Of a stretch of DNA of 64,000 bases, positions 56,268 through 64,000 are shown one piece after another. Every line of letters starts with the position of its first letter. Position 1 is the first letter of the stretch. The DNA lies in assembly GCA_030762175.1 (NCBI GenBank), contig CM060830.1:51209501-51273500 (forward strand), in the 5' to 3' direction. The translations under genes and the position numbers were made by a program. The notes below the pieces were generated by a model that had not been told where the DNA came from, ran no database searches, and worked only from the letters and a program-made list of their open reading frames with translations. The DNA is from Metallyticus violacea (taxonomy: Eukaryota; Arthropoda; Insecta; Mantodea; Metallyticidae).

Positions 56268-57242
56268 GTATTATAAAATTGTCAAGTACTGATATTTCAG
56301 AATAATGTTAGCATCATTGTCCACTTTAAAAATTCTTCCCCATCTCTTATATGTACAAAATCTTCCATGAGTAAAGTGATTTAGAATCAGTCTACTACAA
56401 ATGATTCTTACTCTTTTTAAATTGTTCAAGGCATCTGCAAAGATCTTCAGATATATGCATTTTCATTTGCCCATTTCAATGATTGTGTCACACATTCCAT
56501 AAAATTTCTGTTCTATTCTAAGAAACATGAAATAAAAAAAAATATGTATTTTATTTTATTTGTTGATTTAGCAAAAAACCCATTCAAAGAGTTCATGATT
56601 TTTAATATTATAGTACTTACACTGGGTGATCCAAAATAACACCAACCACTTTAAGGAAACACTCAAGAAACCTATACAAGTATTCTGATATAGGAAATGT
56701 ATGTCCCCTGATGTCAAGTTTTCCAGGGCAGTGAACATATTCATGTCGTTTTATATTCATTAAAATTTCGTTATACTTGTTGCATATGTAGGTATCTTAT
56801 AATTACTATGCTAATACTTTACCTATATATGTATAGTACACTGAAATTTTCACATAATGAACATTTATTTAATTAATAGAAAAGCATGTTATATTTAATT
56901 GATTTAAAGCTTACAAATTATACATAAAAGCTACTAAAAATGTTGACCATTGACCTTGGAGCAGAGCTGATGATGCTATTGAAGTATCAAGGTAGAGTGT
57001 CAACAGCTGATTTAGTTCTGAATGATCCCATTGTGACATTTCAGAATTAAGAGACTTTTAAACAACTGTAAAGCAAGTTTAAGTGTTTTTAATGAAAGCT
57101 TACCATGATGGCAAGAATTAATAATGCCAGGAATAATGGGACATTCAAATACACATTCAAAAAACTCGGTCCATGAGATGGTTTTTGCAATTTGACAGTT
57201 TATTCACATTGTAAAGTGGGTTTTTGCAAATGATATGCCTTG

Positions 57243-57425
57243 AACTTCAACTTATGTATTCACTTTTTTACACTTTACTCCATTCACTTACACAAAAGTA
57301 AGACGTGTAAGTCTTACTTTTGTGAAGTGAATGGAGTAAAGTGTAAAAAAGTGAATACATAAGTTAGTTGAAGTTATATTGCCACTCCATTGTCAACAGC
57401 TTCGAAAGTACAATTTTTATACTTT
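57243..57425. mobile_element. Palindromic Penelope pseudo-LTR pair centred on ribozyme cleavage site
   Basis: Arms 57244-57302 and 57313-57375 are inverted copies (one 4-base indel and few mismatches), with loop acgtgtaagt. The right arm plus its extension to 57425 matches the pseudo-LTR at 19938-20045 (gtcttacttt, cattgtcaacagcttcg). Both arms begin at C|TTACTTTT, the cleavage position of the ribozyme at 19908-19940. Confidence 0.85.
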
Positions 57426-58078
57426 CATCTTGTTTTATTGACAGCTACCTCACTGTTAAAACAAGCCTGATATAATATGATGGAGATGAGGCAGCAACTT
57501 TTGAGTACTGTTTTAAAGGAAGCAAAGGAAATGTCAAAATCCTGGAAAATAGACCCAGTTTTCAAAACATGACAAAGCCAGGTAGAAGTTCTTTGATGAA
57601 ATGGCAGTTGACAAACAAATGCAGAAGAAAGGTTTCGATTATTTGTCTTTAACATTTCCCAGACATCAGACATCAGAATTCAGCAGTTTAAGATATGTTT
57701 TGGAAGCATGAATGCCATCTCAGCTAAATTCTCACTGCTCCAGCCATCAAAACTCAGCACCTTAACTGAAATGGGAATTATTGAAAAAGCCAATATACTT
57801 CTCAAATATTGTGGTACAGATTTATCTCCTACTTTTACTCAGCAACTGATTAGTTTTCAGTTCATTATAATGGGAAAAAAGTCATAAACTTTCGATAATA
57901 AAGGAACTGGGTGAATTATTAATTGTTGAAAATTGTGCTATTGCCAGCAAAGTTCCTGATTCTTTGTACAGTTCTACAACTTTACTTCACTTTATCTGTC
58001 ACTACAGCAGCAGCTGAGTACTCATCCAGTAAGCTAAAACTAATAAACACTTACCTGCATAGTACACTATCACAGATA

Positions 58079-58155
58079 AGACTGAGTGCATATCTATATT
58101 GAAAATGAAGAAATATAAGACTGAGTGCATTATCTGTATTGAAAATGAAGAAATC
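58079..58155. repeat. Tandem duplication, about 39 bp unit
   Basis: agactgagtgca...attgaaaatgaagaaat occurs twice in succession with small differences. Confidence 0.85.
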
Positions 58156-58249
58156 AGAAATTTTGACATTAAGAAAGTCGCCACTGAGTTCCTATTGACA
58201 AAGCAATGGCTTTTGGAAAATTGCGAAGTAAGCCCATTGTAGTTGTTGT

Positions 58250-58265
58250 GTTATTGTTGTTGTTG

Positions 58266-58308
<43 letters not shown>
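58250..58308. repeat. GTT/ATT trinucleotide microsatellite
   Basis: GTT units pass into about 13 ATT units. Confidence 0.95.
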
Positions 58309-58310
<2 letters not shown>

Positions 58311-59339
58311 TTGGAATGCGTAGTTACAAAAGATATTTTGCTAACACAGCAATACAATCCTTTTGGCATGAGCAGATAATGAGAAAAATAGCCCATGTTT
58401 TCTTATTTACACTACCAATGTACAGCTATCTCTTTGGCAAAATTTTATCTAATCTTAATTAATAACTTTAATGCATATTAACAAAATGTGAGAAGACATA
58501 TAAACTGTCTATATGAAAGTACTGTATAGGTCTCCTGAGTTACTCCTGAAAATTATTTAGTGTTATTCTAAATCTTTGGTGTAAATTCTTGTCATATATA
58601 CATTAATTTGCATCCCATTATCTCTCAACTCTGCTTATTGAAATGTTGTTGGATTGCTACATGTACTCATTTCATGTTATTCATTTATACTTTCTACTGA
58701 CCTGTTTTACCTACCTATAATTTTCCCTTTATCTGTCAAATTATATTCCTCTTCATAGCTTTAAATTTTCCTTGTCCATTTTTTCATTACTCTACCTAGG
58801 TAAGTCCCAATTCAATATATATATATATATTAGTTTCATTTGATACCTAGAATTTTTCATAACTATTTTTCCCTGTTATTGAGGGGCTCTCTGCATTAAT
58901 AAGGCAAGTCAAGAAAATATGTTTAGAGCAAAAACCTTTTAAATATACTTTCACTTTTTATATATATAATTTTCCAGATGCAACTTTAATATATTGCAGA
59001 CTTTCTTAATTTGAAATTGTATTTGAATTATTGAATATATAGGAGATATTTATCAAACTTGATTTAAATGATAAAATACTTAACCTTGTTATTGTAATTT
59101 ATGGTAAATTACAAATACTACTATACTAAAGTCAGAGGTTTATGTGCATATTTCAAAGAACAGTGTTGTATTTCTATATATAACTTATAAGTAATATTAA
59201 ATACCTCACATAAAATAATTTGCCTTAGAAAAAAATATACATATTGACAAAAAGATGTTAACAATGCAATATATTGAATAAGTAAGTCCTATTGCTTTCA
59301 TTAACAATAGAATGCTACTACATTCCTCAATAAATTTTT

Positions 59340-59820
59340 ATATCTTGATATTCAAGTGCCAATTCATCCCTACCAGAATATGAATTCATACTCCCCCCTT
59401 CTCTTAGAATCTTGTAGAATTAAGAGTTCTTCTGCAAGTGCAATGCTTATGTTTTATTGCTCCCACTCCTTTCATTTTGACAGGATAGTTTCCAATATAT
59501 ATGTATTTTTGCTAAAATTGCCCAGTTACCATAATTTAACAAACAACCCTCTCTGCATCACATCAACCACATTTTCTTTTTCACTAAGCATGTATACCAA
59601 TAAATTTCTTTGCATTTACACATATTCCATTTGTAGAATTGTATGTCATATCCATGTTTCAAAGCCATCCATGAAACATTTCTATTCCATTCTGATGAAG
59701 TTGCAATCTCTTTTCTTTATTTCCCAAATTCATGTTGCATTCTTAATAACCACTCAGGTCTTTGTAAGATTACATTTAATGGAAAGCAATAATACAAGTA
59801 AATTGTAGTCTGTGACACAA
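59340..59820 (-). mobile_element. Possible LINE segment (minus strand)
   Basis: Minus-strand frames contain MDGFETWI (compare the Tyr-Gly-x-Glu-x-Trp motif after LINE reverse transcriptases) and a Lys/Arg-rich continuation. The + strand ORF at 59356-59808 would be its shadow. Weak support. Confidence 0.3.
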
Positions 59821-60119
59821 CACTGTGGAGCATCATGTTGCCAATTACTATTGATACTAACACCAATTAGTGAGAATTTGTAGAACCTCTTTAAATGTCT
59901 GAGTTTTCATGTATTAAATCCTGAATCTTATTTCCAGAAACCCTTATCTTTTAAACTCCAGACTTCATCCATTCCAATATTATTAAACATTTCCTAAATT
60001 TAAAAAGCACATGTTATTCTCTCAAAAATTAAAAATGTAATAAAATTAATGAATTAGAATTATTAGACAGAAAAGATTTAAAAAAAAAAAAAAAGCAATA
60101 CATTTTTATGATTTCCTAG

Positions 60120-60227
60120 GGAAAGCCAGGAGAACCAGTTCGAATGAAGGATGAAAAAGAATTGAAACCAGCTTCAATGCGTGTACGTGATGCAGCAGAA
60201 GCATTGCTGACCATCATCTTGGAGCAG
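60120..60227 (+). CDS. RALGAPB: RALGAPB exon 12 of window
   Basis: The acceptor is tttatgatttcctag and the donor is CAG|gtgaaa. It encodes 36 residues, GKPGEPVRMKDEKELK then PASMRVRDAAEALLTIILEQ. The second half matches the vertebrate Pro-Ala-Ser-Met-Arg-Val-Lys-Asp-Ala-Ala-Glu-Ala helix almost residue for residue. Phase 0 at both ends makes it cleanly skippable. A poly(A) run of about 15 bases lies just before its pyrimidine tract. Confidence 0.96.
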
Positions 60228-61767
60228 GTGAAACTTAATCTTTATTGAGTTTTATTATTTTACAAACACTGAAAATGGACTTTCCAGCTGTCACTTCTCT
60301 GTTGTAAATTAAATAAATCAATAAGCATCAATGATATGCTGCATTATCATTGTCATATAAATTATTTACTATATAAATCTCCACTATTTCATAATATTGG
60401 TCTCTTACTGGTTCACATGCTTTATGATAAAAATCTTTTAAGACAAAGATTTAGCTAAGAAAAGAAAGGTTAAAAATGCAAAAATGCATTATCAACCAGT
60501 CTCAAAAAATTACCATTATTCAGCCATTAACAAAATGCATCTTTTCCACAGGAACACAAGGGAAAAAAACACTCAATTAAAATGTGTTCTACATCTTTTA
60601 TAGACTAATTCAATGTTAGTTTTAATGCTTATAATTTTTATCTGTAAAAATTGTATGTATGACAAGAAAAAGAAACATTTGACCACTGGGTTCATAGTAG
60701 TATAGCATAGCTTTTAAATCAGTTTATGAAGTTAAGAGAAGTACCAAAACTAGCCATTGCTTCCACATAAACACAAGAAAAAAAATAAATAGCTATCCCT
60801 CCATTTAGTGAAGTATGCTTTAATGCAGAATAGATGTCATTGTCAATGTATGATGTAATTAGTCTTTGCAAAGAACTGAAATAGCCTGATATTTAATAAT
60901 ACTACAAAAAAAAATTATATTGTATATTTATTACTACAATGATGGTAAATTTCTCATGTACTGTTTTGGGAACCAACGTTCCCATTATCAGCTGTTGCAT
61001 TGTCCTAACCTAAAATAATAGTGAATTGTGTAAGAAATTTATCCTCATTGTGGTAATTAATATATAACATCTTCACTGTAAACAGCTTCAAAACAAATAA
61101 ATACATTATATAGTATATTCCACATGAAAGCAACACATTTAAAACTGATGATTTTTCTTTCATGTCTTCACATTAATGCTCCAATGTACTGAAAACAGTT
61201 GACAGAGAAGAGGCTAAAATCAAACAAAATCAAATCACCCAAATAGCAGAAACCACTTGTTTAGCATTTTATGTGCATACAGTGACAAAACTCTCTTCTT
61301 AACATATGTAAGTAATAAAATTGTTGATGTATGCAGTGATGGCCAAACTTATTGCATTATCTTATGGTATATTGTTTATGACTAATGCTTTTTTATGTCA
61401 ACATGACAATTAACCCCAAATTATCTTGTGGAATACATTGAAGTCATTTTCAAATAAAATTGTTGGTAAATAGTCATTTACTTTTAAAAGATGTGAGTAA
61501 ACAACATTCCCTCCCTCCTTCCCCCCTCTCTCTCTCTTGAGAGGGTGGTTAATCATAGAAAAAGAGAAGTTTTCTGCCCATTTACATAACTAATCTAATA
61601 TAAGGCATTTAAAAAAACAAAATTGTGTTGACAGAACACAAGAAAAAGATTAAATAAGCACTTTAAGACTCTGACTGGAATGAGAAGCTGATGCTATATA
61701 TGTTTCAAATAAAATTGCTGCTTTCTCTTATATTCATAGAATAAGAACAATTTATATTTCCCTCTAG
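60228..61767. other. RALGAPB introns 12-13 of window: contents
   Basis: Intron 12 carries a head-to-head pair of Penelope ends (60915-61110); the rest is AT-rich and featureless. The short intron 13 (61967-62143) has no repeat in it. Confidence 0.55.
60915..61110. mobile_element. Head-to-head Penelope ends with hammerhead between
   Basis: The minus-strand arm (60970-60915) and the + arm (61033-61100) share gtaagaaatttaccatcattg-type and aatatataacatcttcactg sequence in opposite orientation. The minus-strand hammerhead (60991-60957) reads CTGATAA, stem GGGAAC/GTTCCC with loop GTTG, AAAAC-A-GTAC. The + arm ends in cttcactgtaaacagcttc. Confidence 0.75.
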
Positions 61768-61966
61768 GTTGGATATTTTCCTTCGCCATGTGGTGCTGAG
61801 TCCCTTTGGTCTCTTTTGGATGAAGTTACACTTCTCAAGCATTGTAACTCATGGCCAGGTGAACAGAATATATCAAGAGAGCTGGCAGTAGAGAGATTCA
61901 AATATTTTGTTGTTGAGAACTCAACAGTATTGGCACTTCTTGAAGAACCTTTGGGAAACGATCAAG
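61768..61966 (+). CDS. RALGAPB: RALGAPB exon 13 of window
   Basis: The acceptor is atttccctctag and the donor is CAAG|gtttgt (phase 1). The exon encodes YFPSPCGAESLWSLLDEVTL, a short variable stretch, then YFVVENSTVLALLEEPLGND. The vertebrate protein has Phe-Pro-Ser-Pro-x-Gly and Tyr-Phe-Val-x-Asp-Asn-Ser-x-Ile-Leu-Ala-Met-Leu-Glu-x-Pro-Leu-Gly-Asn at the same places. The donor (gtttgt) is weaker than the others. Confidence 0.95.
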
Positions 61967-62143
61967 GTTTGTACCTGAATTTCTGTACTCAAGAAATAAA
62001 AAATTATATTATTTTAATACTGTATTTGTCATTATATTTATAGGAAATATGATTTTTATTACCATTTTTTCTGTAAACTTGCTTTCTAATCATAGTGAGA
62101 ATGTGTCCTTTCAATTTAATTTGCACTTTTTTTCTTCCCCCAG

Positions 62144-62357
62144 ATCCACAGCCTACAGTAACAATTCTAATACGAGGACCATTTGGACGCCATGCATGGA
62201 CAATGCAACTTAGGCATTTGCCTCGACACAAATCAGGAACAAAATATCATGCTCCAAATCCTGGCCGACCTGTACCAATGTCAGACGTGGGAGTGAAACA
62301 TGATGTCAAACATAAATATTTTCCAGAAAATGTGGATCGTATTCCACAGTGCAAAGT
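62144..62357 (+). CDS. RALGAPB: RALGAPB exon 14 of window, last before the GAP-like domain
   Basis: The acceptor is tttcttcccccag and the donor is GT|gtaagt (phase 2). The 71 residues include VTILIRGPFGRHAWTMQLRH and KHDVKHKYFPENVDRIPQCK. They align with the vertebrate Val-Arg-Gly-x-x-Gly-Arg-x-Ala-Trp block and the Val-Lys-His-x-x-Phe-Pro-Glu-x-Val-Asp-x-Ile-Pro block that sits just N-terminal of the Rap/Ran-GAP-like domain. No further exon is seen to 64000, so the next exon lies beyond the window. Confidence 0.96.
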
Positions 62358-62599
62358 GTAAGTAATTACCTTTTTATATTCCTTTGCAGGTATACTCAGC
62401 TAAAATACACATATAGCCACAAGTTTGAATGCACTGCAATTTATAGAGCTCCAAAAATGTTGTAATTTTCCCAGGTATTTTATGCCTATTCATATAAGAA
62501 ATTCAAAAACAAGCTGATAAAACTGATATAAAGTGATATAAATTTTTTTCAATTTTAGAATATGTTATTGACTAAGTGAATTTTAACTAGAGATGCTAA

Positions 62600-62700
62600 T
62601 TGGAACTTTTACAGTCAAGTTAATCATATAATTAAGATCGTTTACACAAGTAAGTGCAAAAGTGTAATTTTGACTCATTCATTCATTGATCTTAATTATA
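62600..62700. mobile_element. Small Penelope-end fragment
   Basis: ggaacttttacagtcaagtt and atcatataattaagatc repeat the left end of 45225-45440; a short inverted partner gatcttaattat lies at 62688-62699. Confidence 0.6.
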
Positions 62701-63099
62701 AGTAAATTTTCTTTGAAATCTCTGACAGTTGATAGGTTAAGATATAAAAAGCACCTTATATCATCATTTGTCATCTTCCTTCTTTTCAGTATATAATCAT
62801 TATTACTTACTCTCTCTTCCTCTCCACCTCCTACTCAACCAAATTGTCATACCAGATACCTGCAGATTTTGATGTATGGCAGGATTCCAAAATGTATTAT
62901 GTTCTCCTGCTGTCTATATATAAGGCTAGTTCCGAAAATAGGTTTTGCATATTTATATGAATGAAAGTAATGCATCCAGGAAGAAATTGTACCATTTACA
63001 GTTCAAGGACATTCATCTGTGTCTGTGTGTTATGTGATGCAAGCATCCATACTGCACATGCACAGGAAAAGGCTGAAACAAGTGACTTCCATGTAGAGT

Positions 63100-63360
63100 G
63101 TGCCTGCACCATAAGAGTTTGTGTCACAATTTAAAACCATTCCATCATTCTCATCTTCCTAATTTTCAGTTTCTTCATTAATGAGAGAGTAATAACATCT
63201 TCTAACATTTCTAGATACAGAGCACCAGTGAGATTTTCCTCAAAAAATAATTGACCATTGATTGTATCATCTAGAATACCTGCCCAGACATTTATTTTCC
63301 TTTTTCCATTGTGCATGGCCTTCATGGTTTATCACCACTCCAGTACCTACAATTATAATG
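63100..63360 (-). mobile_element. DDE transposase fragment
   Basis: Minus-strand frame 63325-63131 reads NGKRKINVWAGILDDTINGQ then LFFEENLTGALYLEMLEDVI, the second catalytic block of a Tc/mariner-superfamily transposase, open for 64 codons. Related to the decayed copy at 31690-31850. Truncated on both sides. Confidence 0.7.
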
Positions 63361-63364
63361 CATT

Positions 63365-63960
63365 TGTTTAATTTTTAAGCTGTTTACAGTGAAGATGTTA
63401 TATATTAATACAATGTGGGTAAATTTCTTATACATAGTATATGTTTCGGGAACTAATGTTCCCATCCTGAGCTGCTAACCCACTGTTAACTGGTACTTCT
63501 GTTGGTCCCATGGAAGCTATTGTGTTGTATGTGGTGACTACTGGTGGATATGAAATGAATTTAGAAAGGTAATCCCATGGCAGAAGGTTGAAATTCATTG
63601 CATATTTTTAGTTTTTTAGAATGAAGATATTCTCTCATGCTACCAATTCATATGAGTTGTTTAGTTCTTTAAGAAGTTTTATCTCTGGGTTTATTTCATG
63701 GCTTTGGCTCCAATAATAGTGTGCTATGCTATTTTTCCACTGTTTTAATGTGATATTTCTAAAATGTTCTTTCTTCCAAATTGTCAGATTTCTTTTAGTT
63801 TTTCCTATGTATTTCAATTCATAGTCTAACCATTCTAAGGCACATGTTGCTGATTTCTTTTCTGCGGGTATCTTATCTTTTAATTTTGATCCTAGGAGAT
63901 GTTTGATATTGTCTGTTGATTGGGGCTAACTTTATACTAAAATTTTTTAAAATCTTTTTG
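63365..63960 (-). mobile_element. Penelope-like element, minus-strand endonuclease, ribozyme and pseudo-LTR
   Basis: The minus strand reads KYIGKTKRNLTIWKKEHFRN (YIG motif), HYYWSQSHEINPEIKLLKEL and, below, MNFNLLPWDYLSKFI-like tail. The ribozyme relic at 63475-63437 reads CTCAGGA, stem GGGAAC/GTTCCC with loop ATTA, GAAAC-AT-ATAC. The pseudo-LTR continues to 63365 with the inverted end box aagctgtttacagtgaag. The linker upstream of the endonuclease runs to the window edge. Confidence 0.8.
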
Positions 63961-64000
63961 AATTTGTAGTGCATTTATGGGTTATAAGTGAATTTGCAAT

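Larger units (their letters stand above)
56268..60119. other. RALGAPB intron 11 of window: contents
   Basis: Contains a palindromic Penelope end pair (57243-57425), a 39-bp partial tandem duplication (58079-58155), a GTT/ATT microsatellite (58250-58308) and a possible minus-strand LINE segment (59340-59820). 56268-57242, 57426-58078 and 58309-59339 show nothing I can assign. Confidence 0.55.
5647..62357 (+). other. RALGAPB: RALGAPB gene, middle 14 exons (partial at both ends)
   Basis: The spliced product matches the central part of RalGAP beta, the non-catalytic subunit that pairs with a RalGAP alpha subunit to stimulate GTP hydrolysis by RalA/RalB (family knowledge). Conserved blocks appear in the same order as in the vertebrate protein: the Ser/Pro linker, a CNSILHLFGEWLF block, a GRAEALGALCRIFCAKKTGE block, [52 protein letters not shown] and HKYFPENVDRIP. 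The fourteen exons sum to 2206 bp with no stop and no phase conflict. The vertebrate protein is about 1490 residues; I estimate that roughly 350 N-terminal residues lie upstream, and the Rap/Ran-GAP-like domain lies downstream. Introns range from 177 bp to about 9.4 kb and carry almost all the transposon load. No promoter, first exon or polyadenylation signal is in the window. Confidence 0.93.
62358..64000. other. Downstream intron of RALGAPB: contents
   Basis: Contains a small Penelope end fragment (62600-62700), a DDE transposase fragment (63100-63360) and the 3' part of a minus-strand Penelope (63365-63960). No exon is seen after the donor at 62358. 62701-63100 holds no supported feature. 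Confidence 0.55.

Noticed and set aside
56620..56660. actgggtgatccaaaataac as a terminal repeat of the 46407-46962 transposon family
   Set aside because: Only partial similarity to one end and no partner repeat found nearby.
1..64000. CRISPR arrays, operons or other prokaryotic features
   Set aside because: The window is clearly eukaryotic; the only direct repeats are microsatellites, tandem duplications and target-site duplications.

Overview
This window is nuclear DNA from an animal, almost certainly an insect. It is AT-rich and intron-rich, and its spacers are full of Penelope-like, LINE, mariner and tRNA-derived SINE relics. The SINE style and Penelope load suggest a polyneopteran such as a cockroach or termite, but that assignment is inference. 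There is one recognisable host gene, on the + strand: the middle part of RALGAPB, the beta (regulatory) subunit of the Ral GTPase-activating protein complex. Fourteen consecutive internal exons (5647-5814 to 62144-62357, 2206 coding bases, about 735 codons) all have AG/GT borders and compatible phases. They run from the Ser/Pro-rich segment to just before the C-terminal Rap/Ran-GAP-like domain. The N-terminal exons lie before base 1 and the C-terminal exons lie beyond base 64000.

Everything else is intron or upstream sequence colonised by repeats. Layout: 1-5646, upstream intron with a perfect palindrome, Penelope fragments and LINE relics; 5815-14003, LINE ORF1/endonuclease and reverse-transcriptase relics; 15924-20440, SINE-in-LINE nest, a palindromic insertion, a mariner and a Penelope with reverse transcriptase, GIY-YIG endonuclease and ribozyme; 20707-32988, SINEs of several families, the best-preserved Penelope endonuclease plus ribozyme, a second SINE-in-LINE nest and a polypurine tract; 33131-47515, mariners, Penelope fragments and palindromes; 47642-62143, more Penelope relics, a Jockey-like reverse transcriptase, a mariner and four palindromic insertions; 62358-64000, a DDE transposase remnant and a minus-strand Penelope end.

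The most striking signal is a set of short inverted-repeat insertions. Each consists of two head-to-head pieces of Penelope pseudo-LTR meeting at or near a hammerhead-ribozyme cleavage site. Three have clear target-site duplications of 12-15 bp. They behave like complete small insertions and suggest that the ribozyme-made RNA 5' end defines the junction. All transposon open reading frames seen here are broken or truncated, so the window shows no evidence of a currently autonomous element.
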